From: CAZVYJ01 sp964631565
GTDB lineage: Bacteria; Planctomycetota; Phycisphaerae; SM23-33
Reading direction: 5' to 3'
Assembly: GCA_964631565.1 (NCBI GenBank)
Contig: CAZVYJ010000021.1
Span: 1 to 49,950, forward strand
DNA length: 49,950 nucleotides
The notes under the pieces were generated by a model. It was given only the letters and a program-made list of their open reading frames with translations. It searched no databases and had not been told where the DNA came from. Below, in pieces: positions 30,923 through 40,740 of the stretch. The position numbers and the translations under genes were made by a program. How positions within the stretch are numbered: the first letter of the stretch is position 1; every line of letters begins with the position of its first letter.

Positions 30923-32245
30923 TTGCTTCTTACGGTATTTCTGATAATCGCGATCATAGCCGGTCTCTACATGGCCTGGAATATCGGGGCCAACGATGTG
31001 GCCAATGCCATGGGGACACCCGTCGGTTCGGGAGCGATTACGCTGCGCAAAGCGGTTATCCTTGCCGGAATATTCGAATTCCTAGGCGCATTCTTCGTAG
31101 GCTCGAACGTAGCCGAAACGCTGGGCAAGGGCATCGTTCCGATGAAGGCCTTCCAGGAAACTACGGAGGTCGCCCCGGCGGACAAAACGCCTTCGCTTGA
31201 GGCGCCGCCTCCCGAGAAGAAAGTCACGACAAGTCCCGCTGCCCAGAAGCTGGCTATCGGCATGCTGGCTGCGCTGATAGCGGCTGGGGTTTGGCTGAAT
31301 GTAGCCACGTTTTTCGGGCAGCCTGTTTCGACCACTCACGCGATTGTCGGAGCCGTGATGGGGTTTGCCGCTGTTTCCGTCGGCCCGCAGTGGATCGAAT
31401 GGGGCCAGATGAGCACAATCGCCGCCAGTTGGGTGCTGTCGCCTCTCATCGGCGGTTTCATCGCATTTGTAGTCTATAAGTGCATCCGCCGGTTCGTGTT
31501 GATGAGCCACCACCCGGTGATAGCGGCCAGGGAGACCGTGCCCCTGGCCCTCGGGGCGGTTACCTTCATTCTCAGTCTGTCCTGTCTTTACAAGGGTCTG
31601 CACCTGAATCTTGATGCGTGGCATTCGATACCTATAGCTGCGGGTATCGCCATAAGCGCCGCAGTCGTCGTCAGAGTCGTGCTGAACAACAAGGTGAAGA
31701 ACAGTCGGATTCGTCGGGCCGAGACTTATAATGTCGTTGAAAAATGGTTCTCACGGATACAGATACTTACCGGGGCTTACATGGCCTTCGCACATGGTGC
31801 GAATGACGTAGCCAATGCGATCGGACCTCTGGCGGTGGCCGTAAAAGGTTTTAGCGGCAGCGTGGCCGACACAAAGGGTATTCCGGTCTGGCTGCTCGCA
31901 CTCGGCGGCGGCGGCATAGTTATTGGACTGGCCACTTATGGATACAAGGTCATACGGGCAATCGGTGAGAAGATAACCGAAATTACGCCGACACGCGGTT
32001 TCTCCGCGGAGTTCGGGACGGCCACCACCGTCCTCGTGTGCTCCAAGATGGGATTGCCGATTTCGACGACGTTCGTGCTCGTCGGTGCGGTAATGGGTGT
32101 CGGCCTGGCAAGAGGATTTGCCGCCATCGACCTGAAGGTCATCAGGCGGATATTTACCTCATGGTTGATAACCATCCCGATATCCGCGTTCCTCGCCGCG
32201 GTCTTCTACTGGATTCTGGCGGCTGCGTGGTCTTCTTTGGGTTGA
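30923..32245 (+). CDS. PiT-family inorganic phosphate transporter
   Basis: 440 aa, about ten membrane helices in two inverted halves. Each half carries the PiT signature: WNIGANDVANAMGTPVGSG near residue 20 and FAHGANDVANAIGPLAV near residue 290; QPVSTTHAIVGAVMG and LPISTTFVLVGAVMG repeat too. It takes up phosphate (possibly as a metal-phosphate) with protons or Na+. A Pro/Glu/Lys-rich loop (about 80-112) lies between helices. TTG start at 30923 with GGAG 8 nt upstream. Partner of the preceding DUF47 protein; convergent with polA, 6 nt away. Confidence 0.93.
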   Translation: MLLTVFLIIAIIAGLYMAWNIGANDVANAMGTPVGSGAITLRKAVILAGIFEFLGAFFVGSNVAETLGKGIVPMKAFQETTEVAPADKTPSLEAPPPEKKVTTSPAAQKLAIGMLAALIAAGVWLNVATFFGQPVSTTHAIVGAVMGFAAVSVGPQWIEWGQMSTIAASWVLSPLIGGFIAFVVYKCIRRFVLMSHHPVIAARETVPLALGAVTFILSLSCLYKGLHLNLDAWHSIPIAAGIAISAAVVVRVVLNNKVKNSRIRRAETYNVVEKWFSRIQILTGAYMAFAHGANDVANAIGPLAVAVKGFSGSVADTKGIPVWLLALGGGGIVIGLATYGYKVIRAIGEKITEITPTRGFSAEFGTATTVLVCSKMGLPISTTFVLVGAVMGVGLARGFAAIDLKVIRRIFTSWLITIPISAFLAAVFYWILAAAWSSLG

Positions 32246-32251
32246 TGCGAC

Positions 32252-35014
32252 TTACTGCTTCGCGTCCATCCAGTTCGCCCCGACGCCGCAGTCGACCTTT
32301 AGCGGGACGGAAAGTTTTATCGCGCCGGCCATCTCGGAGACGATCATCTTTTTTTCAGCATCGACGGCATCCTGCGGCGTCTCGAAGACAAGTTCGTCGT
32401 GAATCTGAAGCAGCATCTTTGACGGCCGGCCTTCATTGCGGATTCGCCGCGAGATGTTCACCATCGCCTGCTTGATAAGGTCAGCCGCCGAACCCTGCAC
32501 CACGGAATTTATCGCCAGCCTCTCAGCCAGCGCACGGCGCTGCGGGTCGGGCGAGTCCATTTCCGCGATTCGCCGCCGCCGGCCGAAGATGGTCTCGACG
32601 TACCCGTCGCGCTTGGCCTTGGCGACGCACTCGGCCAGAAATTCATCTATCTTCGGGAAACGCTCGCGATACTTTTTGATGAACTCGGCCGCCTCACCAC
32701 GCGGTATCCGCAGCGTCCGCGACAGACCGAACGCCGTCTGCCCGTAGATGATGCCGAAGTTCACCGTCTTCGCCCGTCCGCGCTGCTGGGGCGTCACCTC
32801 TGCAACCGGCACGCCGAAGACCTCGGCCGCCACAATGCGGTGAATGTCCTGGTCGTCGATGAACGCCTTCATCAGCGTTTCGTCCCTGCAGAAGTGGGCC
32901 AGCATGCGAAGCTCGACCTGCGAATAGTCCGCCGACAGCAGCACGCAGCCATCGTCGGCGACGAAGGCGGAGCGTATCATCCTGCCTTCCTCGCTGCGAA
33001 TGGGAATGTTCTGCAGGTTGGGGTTGCTGCTCGACAGCCGACCCGTCACCGTACCCGCCTGGTGGAAGCTCGTATGCACCCGGCCGGTCTGCGGGTTGAT
33101 GCACTGGGCGAGCGCCTTCAGGTACGTGCTGAGCAGCTTGGTGAGTTTGCGATAGTCAAGAATCAGCCCGGGCAGTTCGTGGATTACGGCAAGCTCCTCG
33201 AGCACGGACGAATCGGTGCTCGGGCCGGTCTTGGTTTTCTTGATGGGCGGCAGGTGCAGTTCATTTTCGCCGAAAAGCACCTCAGCCAGCTGTCTGGGCG
33301 AGTCGGGATTGAACGGCCGGCCGGCTGCCGCGATTATCTTATCCTTCAGTTCATCGGCCTGTTTGGAAAACGCAACCTCCATGCGTTTCAGCACAGCCGG
33401 GGCGACCGCTATTCCCTGAAGCTCCATCTCGACGAGCACCGCGGTCAGCGGCATCTCCAGGCCGCGGAACAGTTCGGTCAGGCCTTCTTCGTCGAGACGT
33501 TTTGCCAGCACATCCGCCAGCCGCAGCGCGACGTCGGCGTCCTCGGCCGCGTAGACCGTGACGGTTTCTATCGGCACAGTGTCCATCGTGGTCTGGTTCT
33601 TGCCTCGGCCTATCAGGTCTTCGATCGGAATACAGCGGTGGTTGAGCATCTCGGCCGACAGGGCGTCGAGCTTGTAGGTCATCCGAGCCGAGTCCAGAAC
33701 ATGAGCGGCCACCATCGTGTCGAACAGGTTTCCGGCGACCTTCATGCCGGCCTGCGAAAGCACGAGCATGTCGTACTTGATATTGTGGCCGATTTTTTCG
33801 ACCTTCTCGTCGGCCAGGATGCCGGAGAGATTTTTCCGCACGAGGTCGATGTCCAGCGTCGCCGCGCCCAGCGGGCCTCGAACCGGTATATAAACCGCCT
33901 TGCCCGGCTTCCATGCCAGTGAAATGCCGACAAGTTGTGCGGTAATCGCGTCGGTCGAAGTTGTTTCCGTGTCCACCGCCAGCCGCCTTACGCCGGCCAG
34001 CTCCGCCATCAGCGAGGTCAGCGCCTCCGGCGTGCCGATGCAGCGGTAGTCGAAATCCTTAGCCGTCGTTTCGTGAGGCGAAGCGGGGACGGCCGCCGAT
34101 GCCGCGGTTGGCGACGGCGATGACGCTGTGAACAGGCCCGGCTCCTGCCCGCCGGAAACGCCGAGTTCGTCCAGCATGTCGAAAAGTTTATTGAAGCCGA
34201 GTTCCGCGAATATCGGCCTGACGCCTCCGCCGATGCCTTTGAACGCCATCGCCGACAAATCCAGGTCTATTGGCACGGAGCGGTCGAGCGTCACCAGCTT
34301 TCTTGAAAGCTCGAGCGTTTCGGCCCCGGCGAGTATTTTTTCCCTGAGCTTCGGCGTCAGTTCGTCGGCGTGAGCCACGACGCCTTCGACCGAGCCGTAC
34401 TTTTTTATGAGGTCCACAGCCGTCTTCGGCCCAATGCCTGCGATGCCGGGTATGTTGTCCGTCGAATCGCCGCAGAGCGTCTGTATGTCAATCGCTTTTG
34501 TCGGCGGGTAGCCTTTCTGCATCTCGATGGCCGCGGCGTCGAAAGTTTCATCCTTCATCGGGTCGTAGAGAACGACGTTGTCGGAAACGAGCTGGTCGAG
34601 GTCCTTGTCGCGGCTTATCAGGACGACGTTCATGCCCCTGCCTGCGAACTTTTCCGCCGCGGTCGCGATGATGTCGTCGGCCTCGTAGCCCTCCATCCGC
34701 AGAATCGGAATGCCCAGCGTCTCGACAATCTGCATTATTCGCTTCACCTGGACGGGCAGGTCGTCGGGCATGGGTTTGCGGGTTATTTTGTAGTCGGCGT
34801 AGATTTTGCGGCGGAGGAGTTTTTCGGCCGGCCCGTCGACGGCCATTGCAAGGTATTCCGGCTTGCGGTCCGCGATGAACCGCAGCAGCATCCGCGTGAA
34901 GACATAAGTCGCCCGCGTCGGCTCGCCGGTGGGGCTGGTAAGGTCGCGGAACGGCGCATAATAGGCTCGATAAATCTGCGAGTGTCCGTCGATTATATAA
35001 AGTGTCTTCGCCAT
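32252..35014 (-). CDS. polA: DNA polymerase I
   Basis: 920 aa with all three activities. The 5'-3' nuclease is about residues 1-290 (EGYEADDIIATAAEKF, GDSTDNIPGIAGIGPKTA). A Pro/Ala/Ser linker follows. The 3'-5' exonuclease (about 330-510) looks intact: LAVDTETTS, IGHNIKYDML and YAAEDADVALRLADV, so proofreading is likely active. The polymerase domain has motif A DYSQVELRMLAH, motif B RGRAKTVNFGIIYGQTAFGL and motif C QIHDELVFE. Its role is gap filling and Okazaki-fragment maturation. The ATG at 35014 has only a weak ribosome site. It is divergent from the secreted protein at 35144. Confidence 0.96.
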   Translation of the reverse strand: MAKTLYIIDGHSQIYRAYYAPFRDLTSPTGEPTRATYVFTRMLLRFIADRKPEYLAMAVDGPAEKLLRRKIYADYKITRKPMPDDLPVQVKRIMQIVETLGIPILRMEGYEADDIIATAAEKFAGRGMNVVLISRDKDLDQLVSDNVVLYDPMKDETFDAAAIEMQKGYPPTKAIDIQTLCGDSTDNIPGIAGIGPKTAVDLIKKYGSVEGVVAHADELTPKLREKILAGAETLELSRKLVTLDRSVPIDLDLSAMAFKGIGGGVRPIFAELGFNKLFDMLDELGVSGGQEPGLFTASSPSPTAASAAVPASPHETTAKDFDYRCIGTPEALTSLMAELAGVRRLAVDTETTSTDAITAQLVGISLAWKPGKAVYIPVRGPLGAATLDIDLVRKNLSGILADEKVEKIGHNIKYDMLVLSQAGMKVAGNLFDTMVAAHVLDSARMTYKLDALSAEMLNHRCIPIEDLIGRGKNQTTMDTVPIETVTVYAAEDADVALRLADVLAKRLDEEGLTELFRGLEMPLTAVLVEMELQGIAVAPAVLKRMEVAFSKQADELKDKIIAAAGRPFNPDSPRQLAEVLFGENELHLPPIKKTKTGPSTDSSVLEELAVIHELPGLILDYRKLTKLLSTYLKALAQCINPQTGRVHTSFHQAGTVTGRLSSSNPNLQNIPIRSEEGRMIRSAFVADDGCVLLSADYSQVELRMLAHFCRDETLMKAFIDDQDIHRIVAAEVFGVPVAEVTPQQRGRAKTVNFGIIYGQTAFGLSRTLRIPRGEAAEFIKKYRERFPKIDEFLAECVAKAKRDGYVETIFGRRRRIAEMDSPDPQRRALAERLAINSVVQGSAADLIKQAMVNISRRIRNEGRPSKMLLQIHDELVFETPQDAVDAEKKMIVSEMAGAIKLSVPLKVDCGVGANWMDAKQ

Positions 35015-35143
35015 ATATGCAGACCACGCTACTTTAACCGGGCTGGCGGGTCAACTTTTTCGGCTTTTCATTCGCACGGCAAAAGGGCTGTGACGACAGG
35101 AAGCCTCTTGTTACGAAAGACGCTTTGGAGTATCAAAATCGGT

Positions 35144-36532
35144 ATGAAAACAATGCGGATGCTGATCACAGTTGCGGCCGCGACGCTATGTTTCGCCATC
35201 GCCGCCGCTCAGGATTCCACCGAATCGTCTGAAAAGAAAAAAGGCGATCCACCTCCGGAATTCGACCCGGCCGTCGAGGTTTACGCTGCGAAAACGGCAA
35301 AAAAATGTTCCGTCACAGCCGTCCTGCTTACGCCGAGCGACCTTCGCAAGGAACAGCTCGCGGAGATAAGAGGGTATTTTCTGACGGCCGGCATGGATGT
35401 AATCGAGTTCCAGGACCAGCTTCGGGCGTGGGATTCCGCCGATTCCGGCAAGGTTATCCGCCTGGCGGAAAAATCGCTCGGCGAGAAGAACGCGAAAAAC
35501 AAGCTTCTTGTCATCGCAATAGGCCGGGCCGGCCCGTGCGGACTGAATATTATCGACGAAAATTACAAGCGGCTGGCCGGTGCGGTTCTTATATCGGTTT
35601 CGCCGCGAACGGTCAGCCCGGACGCCATAAATCTCTGGGCGCCGCGCGGCGACGCGTGGAAGCTGCCCATATGGGTTACCGTCGGCACGGACGTCAACGG
35701 GGCGGCCAACATACTGCTCTCGTGGCGGCAGATAGCAGCCATAGCGCCACAGGAATCGGCTATGACCATCGATACGCGAATCGACAAGGGCGCAGGATAC
35801 ATCAGCCCGGACGATGAAATAAACAAGTGGATTGCATCGCTGGCGGAAGGCAAAAAGCCCGCCAGAGGCCCGGACCGCCAGATGGATGCTGAGTACAAGT
35901 TTTATTCTCCGTTCGCCAAATCGCTGATAGCCGCCGTTGACAGGCAGGCCGCAGCGGATCCCGGCGAGGTGTTTTCCAAGCAGGAGCGCCCGATGAGCGT
36001 CGAGGTCGCCGCCCCGAAGGGATGGGTCAGGGTGGAACGCGGCGAGCGGGCATACAGCGACGGAGACAGCCCGTACGTCCAGTTATATGTCACGCCGAAG
36101 GCCGATGGCCTGCTGTTCGCACGTGCGATGGCGGCCGAGTTCAAAGGCACAGGCAGGGAATTGCTGGCGGACTATTCGAAAAAGCTGAGCAACAAGGGTT
36201 TCCTGGTAATTCAATACACGCGCGGCAAGGTGGGCCAGGGATACATGGAAATAAACTCCGTGCTCTGGCCGACCACCAGGAAGTGGCATCGCTGGCTGGT
36301 GCTGTCGTACGCGTGCGGGGCCGACAAGCTCAGTCCGGCCGCACCGATGCTGCTGGTAATGGACGCCACCGAAAAGCCGGATGTCGAAACGATGGCCGCC
36401 GCAGCCAAGAGCATGATGAACTCCCTCCGCGTGGAATGGATCGGCGGCAAGGTCGCCAAAGAAACTCCTAAGCCTGAAGAATCGCCAGAACAAGATACGC
36501 AAGAGGAGCAGCCAGAAGAGGAGAATCAATAA
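35144..36532 (+). CDS. Secreted protein of unknown function
   Basis: 462 aa with a signal peptide (MLITVAAATLCFAIAAAQ). Residues about 45-190 look alpha/beta (SVTAVLLTPSDLRKEQLAEI, KLLVIAIGRAGPCGLNIID). A second region (about 280-425) has VAAPKGWVRVERGERAY followed by WLVLSYACGADKLSP, resembling beta-rich periplasmic domains. The tail is strongly acidic (Glu/Gln/Pro). No family recognised. Start at 35144 with a distant GGAG; ATG 35153 and 35159 are in-frame alternatives. The last 65 bp overlap the convergent cdsA 3' end. A longer frame back to 34370 is antisense to polA and rejected. Confidence 0.68.
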   Translation: MKTMRMLITVAAATLCFAIAAAQDSTESSEKKKGDPPPEFDPAVEVYAAKTAKKCSVTAVLLTPSDLRKEQLAEIRGYFLTAGMDVIEFQDQLRAWDSADSGKVIRLAEKSLGEKNAKNKLLVIAIGRAGPCGLNIIDENYKRLAGAVLISVSPRTVSPDAINLWAPRGDAWKLPIWVTVGTDVNGAANILLSWRQIAAIAPQESAMTIDTRIDKGAGYISPDDEINKWIASLAEGKKPARGPDRQMDAEYKFYSPFAKSLIAAVDRQAAADPGEVFSKQERPMSVEVAAPKGWVRVERGERAYSDGDSPYVQLYVTPKADGLLFARAMAAEFKGTGRELLADYSKKLSNKGFLVIQYTRGKVGQGYMEINSVLWPTTRKWHRWLVLSYACGADKLSPAAPMLLVMDATEKPDVETMAAAAKSMMNSLRVEWIGGKVAKETPKPEESPEQDTQEEQPEEENQ

Positions 36533-37367
36533 CATCAAGCACTCCGCCGAACTCCGGCAGAGCAGCTCCGCTGTCTTTCTGCTTTGCGGACCGCTTCAGC
36601 AGGCTTTCGCACAGGTCGCCGAACTGCCCGGCCAGGGCGACCACTGCGGCGAACATCACAACCTGCCATGTCGTCATGAACCGGATGTTCATACTGTTGC
36701 TGACCGCGATTGACGCAAGAATCGATACTGCGACGCCGCCTACGAGTCCTTCCCAGCTTTTGCCCGGTGACAGCCAGGGAATCATCTTGTGCTTTCCTGC
36801 CGCCGAGCCGGTGAAATACGCACCTATGTCTGTGAACTTGACGGAGACGAGAAAAAGCACCAGCATGGGCACGCCGAAGTCGCGGCGAATCGCCAGAATG
36901 AACGCGCCGCCCATTCCCAGATAAATAATCGCCAGCAGGCTGGCGCCGATGCGGCGGATGGCGTCTTCTGTGCGGAAGCGGGCCATCTGCTCGACGAACA
37001 GTGCGAGCAGGATAATCGCCAGCAGCACCATAGGTGATGCGACAATCGCGAAGAACAGATTGAGGCTGATTATTTTAGCGGGTATCGCGGCCCAGTAATC
37101 CCGCATCGCGACGAGCGGAACGGCGATTGCGCCCACAATGGTGAGAATACGCACGCCGGATGCCCCGGCAAGCCGGTTAAATTCAACGAACCCGACCAGC
37201 AGCAGAGCGGTCAGTATGACAACCGTCGGCAATCCGCAGAGGAGCGTCCTGGTCAACGGACTTGTTTCGGAACTGCCCAATAACGTCGTTTCCAGCCACC
37301 AGTCCAGCCACAGAAGGCCGGAAAAGACGGCAATCATTATCGCGCCGAGTATTATTCGAGTTCGCAT
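36468..37367 (-). CDS. cdsA: Phosphatidate cytidylyltransferase
   Basis: 299 aa, about eight membrane helices. It makes CDP-diacylglycerol from phosphatidate and CTP. The C-terminal signature region is SLLKRSAKQKDSGAALPEFGG followed by LDVIDSPL, with the metal-binding Asp pair; FTDIGAYFTGSAAGKHK precedes it. Start at 37367 (MRTRIILGAI) at the first helix; the upstream 39 codons of the same frame are not family-like. No strong ribosome site. UppS lies 4 kb away rather than in its common adjacent position. Its 3' end overlaps the opposing secreted-protein gene by 65 bp. Confidence 0.9.
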   Translation of the reverse strand: MRTRIILGAIMIAVFSGLLWLDWWLETTLLGSSETSPLTRTLLCGLPTVVILTALLLVGFVEFNRLAGASGVRILTIVGAIAVPLVAMRDYWAAIPAKIISLNLFFAIVASPMVLLAIILLALFVEQMARFRTEDAIRRIGASLLAIIYLGMGGAFILAIRRDFGVPMLVLFLVSVKFTDIGAYFTGSAAGKHKMIPWLSPGKSWEGLVGGVAVSILASIAVSNSMNIRFMTTWQVVMFAAVVALAGQFGDLCESLLKRSAKQKDSGAALPEFGGVLDVIDSPLLAAPLAYLVLAILQA

Positions 37368-37434
37368 GGCAGGTATTAAGCGCTGAAGGAGGCGGAAATT
37401 CCAGAAGTTTGTTGTCCGTCGAGCCGTTTGTGTC

Positions 37435-37592
37435 AGCTGCAGAGGCCGCAGGGTACGCTGAGGAAATGAAGATTTTTTTTGCACTTTATGCCGGTAAGCA
37501 AAGTTATCTTCCGTTCCACGATGTTCTGGGAGGACAAATAAAACTATTCAGCTTATTCTGTTTCCTCAGCGTCATCCGATACCTCTGCGGCT
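37435..37592. repeat. MITE-like inverted-repeat element, copy 1
   Basis: The left end (37435-37466, AGCTGCAGAGG...CGCTGAGGAAA) and right end (37561-37592, TTTCCTCAGCG...CCTCTGCGGCT) are near-perfect inverted repeats of about 32 nt around a 94-nt AT-rich centre, and no protein is encoded. It occupies most of the 411-nt gap between cdsA and the esterase; the remainder (37593-37778) is AT-rich with no gene, probably holding the esterase promoter. Copy 2 is at 40638-40740. Confidence 0.7.
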
Positions 37593-37778
37593 AAAAAGAA
37601 TCACTGTTCCCGGTGCTGAGGTTCTTATAAAAAAAGTGCATGGAATAAAAGAATCGTGTGAAGCGTTTCCGGGATTTGGTGGTATATATTCTTAAAACTA
37701 ATATTCAATATCAGGCCTCGTCAGCGTTATCGCTTTGAAGTCGGCAGCGGGACTGAAGCAAATGCGGATAGGACCGGA

Positions 37779-38813
37779 ATGAAGAATCGTAAAGATTACG
37801 ATTATTTTAATCAGTTGTGTGCGGAGGCCGGCAGGGTCAGGCCGGCGATGAGCTGCCCGTCGGACAGCCTCGATGCCTATCGCCGCTGGCGCGGGCGGTT
37901 CCGCCGCAAACTCATCGAGCTGCTCGGCGGCCTGCCGCAGCGGAAAATCCCTCTGGCGGCCAGACTGCTGGACGAAAAAGACAAAGGCTCGTACACGCAG
38001 CTTAAATATTCCTTCATGAGCGAACCGGGCAGCGCCGTATGCGCCTATCTGCTGATTCCGAAAAAAGTGAAAACTCCCTCGCCGGCGATTATCTGCCAGC
38101 ACGGCCACGGCTTCGGCAAGGATGATGTCATGGGAATCGGCCATTCGGCCAAAGCCCGACGCGATATCCGGAATTTCAATTACGCATACGCGCACAAGCT
38201 GGCCGTGCGGGGCTACGTGGTTCTGGCGCCGGACGCAGCCGGTTTCGGCGAGCGCGAGTCGCGAACGTGGGTGATTCCCGGGCATCTGCGGGACACGTGC
38301 TTCATGAACTCGCTCAGCGCCTTGCTTCTCGGCAAAACTTACATAGGCAAGAGGGTCTGGGACATAATGCGGTGCGTGGATTTTCTCGAGAAGCAGCCGC
38401 TTGTGGACCGCAGACGCATCGGCATCGTCGGCCTGTCCGGCGGCGGGACCGTCAGCCTGTTTTCGACGGCGCTGGAAAGGCGGATCAAGCTGGCCGTCGT
38501 GAGCGGCTACTTCTGCACGTTCCGCGATTCGCTGTTCACCAGGTCCGGCTGCGCGTGCAACTTCATCCCAGGCATAATGAAATACTGCGACATGCCGGAC
38601 ATAGCGGCCCTTGTTGCGCCGCGGCCGATGCTCATACAGTCCGGGCGGAAGGATGAACTGTTCCCGATAAACGGCGCGAAGACGGCTTTCAAAAAGCTCG
38701 ACAAGGTTTACAGGCTTCTGGGCGAAGGCGGACGGCTGCGACATCACGTGCATCCGCTGGGACACACTTTTGTTGACAGGGAAGCTTTCGACTGGATCGG
38801 CAATAATATCTGA
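37779..38813 (+). CDS. Alpha/beta hydrolase, acetyl-xylan/dienelactone-hydrolase-like esterase
   Basis: 344 aa, no signal peptide. The nucleophile elbow is GLSGGG (S220), with D292 in SGRKDELFP and H329 in HPLGHTF completing the triad. The N-terminal helical cap (RRKLIELLGGLP) and ICQHGHG strand place it with large dienelactone-hydrolase/Abhydrolase_7-type esterases often found with carbohydrate enzymes. It probably deacylates a sugar ester. It is followed after 32 nt by a GH2 glycosidase, suggesting joint breakdown of an acylated glycoside. Both genes lie between two MITE-like repeats. Confidence 0.8.
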   Translation: MKNRKDYDYFNQLCAEAGRVRPAMSCPSDSLDAYRRWRGRFRRKLIELLGGLPQRKIPLAARLLDEKDKGSYTQLKYSFMSEPGSAVCAYLLIPKKVKTPSPAIICQHGHGFGKDDVMGIGHSAKARRDIRNFNYAYAHKLAVRGYVVLAPDAAGFGERESRTWVIPGHLRDTCFMNSLSALLLGKTYIGKRVWDIMRCVDFLEKQPLVDRRRIGIVGLSGGGTVSLFSTALERRIKLAVVSGYFCTFRDSLFTRSGCACNFIPGIMKYCDMPDIAALVAPRPMLIQSGRKDELFPINGAKTAFKKLDKVYRLLGEGGRLRHHVHPLGHTFVDREAFDWIGNNI

Positions 38814-38845
38814 AAATTTTCCGATATGGGAAAGGCGGTGTCGTT

Positions 38846-40624
38846 TTGTTGTTTCCTCAATCCAACGGCGTAAGGCAGCGGCATGAACTTGACGGGTTCT
38901 GGGACTTCCGGGTTGACCCGGCCGACTGCGGCGAAAAGCAGGGATGGTTCAAGGGATTCGACGGCGTGAAAATGGCCGTACCGGCCGCTTTCAACGAGCA
39001 GCTCCAGTACGAGGCATTTGAAGGCGTCGACCTGTTTTATTACGAAGGGGCCGTCTGGTACGGCAAGAAGTTTTTCGTGCCGGTCGGCATGACTGCTAAC
39101 GGTGAGAAAATCCGCCTGCGCTTCGGCGCGGTTTATAACATCGCGAAAGTATGGCTGAACGGCAAGCTCCTGGGCGAGCATCGCGGCGGGTATCTGCCTT
39201 TTGAGTTCGACGTCTCGCAGTCGCTGCTGAAGGACGGCGAAAACCTGCTTGTGGTCCGGGCCGACAACAGGCTGACAATGTCAGACCTGCCGGTCGGCAT
39301 GCCGCGTGACGACAAGTATTCCGCGTGGCGAGGCTTTGTGGACTGGTTCCTGTACGGCGGAATATACCGTCCGGTCGTGCTGTATTCGGTCGGCCAGGCG
39401 AGCATCGATGACATTGCGGTCAAAACCGACATCGACGGCGGCGACGGCGTTATCCGGTATGAAATCACGCTTGGCGGCAGGTCTGCGGGCGAGGCGACGA
39501 TAACCGTAAGCGGCGGAGGTTTTTCGTTGCAGCAGAAGCACGACAGGCCCGGCAAAAAAATCAGCGGCGAGCTGCGGGTCAAAAAGGCTGCCTTCTGGAC
39601 GCCGGAAAATCCCGCGCTTTACAAATTCCATGTCGAGCTGAGCGATAAGAACGCGGCAGTCGACCGCTACGAACTCAGGATCGGCATCAGGACAATAAAA
39701 GTCGAGGGCGACAGGCTGCTGCTCAACGGCAAGCCGGTTTTCCTTCGCGGCGTGTGCAGGCATGAGGATTTCCCCGCCATCGGCAACGCCATGAACCAGG
39801 CCGTCATAAACAAGGACGTCTCGCTGCTGAAATGGCTCGGTGCGAACACGGTGCGGACCGCGCATTATCCACACGCCGAGGAGTTTTTGAATTTCGCCGA
39901 CGAGGCCGGCCTGCTTGTCTTCGGCGAAGTGCCGGCGTGGTGCCTGTTCGGCGATATCCTGAATGACGAACTGCTGGCGAACCACAAGCGGATGATTGCC
40001 GACCTGGTCGCCCGCGACAAAAACCACCCGTCGGTCATCGGCTGGTTCGTGGCCAACGAGCCATACTACACGGACGGCAAGTCGATAGACATCGTACCGC
40101 CGCCGAAGGTGATGGACTACTTCAGGCAGATATGCGAGTTCACGAAATCCATCGACGACCGCCCGATTACCGTCGCCGGCTGCACGAATACCGACGAGCA
40201 CATCCTGCAGTTCTGCGACATCGCGTCGGTGAACCGCTATTTCGGGTGGTATCACTATCCCGGCCGCCTCGAATACGCCGCTGGAAAACTGTCGGAGAAC
40301 CTGGACAATCTCTACAAGAAGGTCAAAAAGCCGATAATCATCAGCGAGTTCGGCGCCGACGGCGTCATCGGCGTTCACCACGACCCGCCGGTCATGTTCA
40401 GCGAGGAATTCCAGGCGGACTTTTATCGCACGATGATTACGCTGTTCGAAAGCAAGCCATACATCGCCGGCGAGATGGTCTGGGTGTTCTGCGATTTCCG
40501 GACCACGCAGTCTCCGACACGGGTGGTGTATAACCGCAAGGGCATCTTCGGCCGCGACCGCATGCCGAAAATGGGCACGCGCGTCATCCGCGAACTGTGG
40601 GAAAAGGAGCTGCCAAAAAGATAA
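38846..40624 (+). CDS. Glycoside hydrolase family 2 (beta-glucuronidase-like)
   Basis: 592 aa, cytoplasmic. The N-terminal jelly-roll (RQRHELDGFWDFRVD, LRFGAVYNIAKVWLNGKLLG), Ig-like domain and TIM barrel are in the order of family GH2. The catalytic acid/base is E405 in FVANEPYY and the nucleophile E501 in IISEFGADG. The motif context (NRYFGWY) fits beta-glucuronidases; galactosidase or mannosidase activity is less likely. TTG start at 38846 (or 38849) with GAAAGG upstream. It pairs with the esterase, 32 nt away. The stop is 13 nt from a MITE-like repeat. Confidence 0.88.
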   Translation: MLFPQSNGVRQRHELDGFWDFRVDPADCGEKQGWFKGFDGVKMAVPAAFNEQLQYEAFEGVDLFYYEGAVWYGKKFFVPVGMTANGEKIRLRFGAVYNIAKVWLNGKLLGEHRGGYLPFEFDVSQSLLKDGENLLVVRADNRLTMSDLPVGMPRDDKYSAWRGFVDWFLYGGIYRPVVLYSVGQASIDDIAVKTDIDGGDGVIRYEITLGGRSAGEATITVSGGGFSLQQKHDRPGKKISGELRVKKAAFWTPENPALYKFHVELSDKNAAVDRYELRIGIRTIKVEGDRLLLNGKPVFLRGVCRHEDFPAIGNAMNQAVINKDVSLLKWLGANTVRTAHYPHAEEFLNFADEAGLLVFGEVPAWCLFGDILNDELLANHKRMIADLVARDKNHPSVIGWFVANEPYYTDGKSIDIVPPPKVMDYFRQICEFTKSIDDRPITVAGCTNTDEHILQFCDIASVNRYFGWYHYPGRLEYAAGKLSENLDNLYKKVKKPIIISEFGADGVIGVHHDPPVMFSEEFQADFYRTMITLFESKPYIAGEMVWVFCDFRTTQSPTRVVYNRKGIFGRDRMPKMGTRVIRELWEKELPKR

Positions 40625-40637
40625 CATCTGCGGCATC

Positions 40638-40740
40638 AGCTGCAGAGGTATCTGAGAACGCAGAGGAAATTAAAATCAGTTTTAATACATATTGCTAAAA
40701 CTGTTTGGTTTACTCAGCGTACTCAGCGACCGCTGCGGCT
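40638..40740. repeat. MITE-like inverted-repeat element, copy 2
   Basis: The left end 40638-40669 starts AGCTGCAGAGG as in copy 1, and the right end 40709-40740 ends CGCTGCGGCT. The centre is shorter (39 nt). Inverted-repeat pairing is more diverged than in copy 1, but the outer 11-12 nt agree. The right end runs into the stop codon of arfB. Identity of both ends to copy 1 3.1 kb away indicates a dispersed repeat. Confidence 0.65.

Noticed and set aside
28954..30957. 667-codon minus-strand open frame
   Set aside because: It runs antisense to the Top6A and DUF47 genes, both of which have intact motifs; long antisense frames are common in GC-rich coding DNA.
34370..35143. N-terminal extension of the secreted protein at 35144
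   Set aside because: Would be antisense to polA and hide the signal peptide; the protein start is at the signal peptide.
39281..40636. 451-codon minus-strand open frame
   Set aside because: Antisense to the GH2 gene, whose catalytic motifs are complete.
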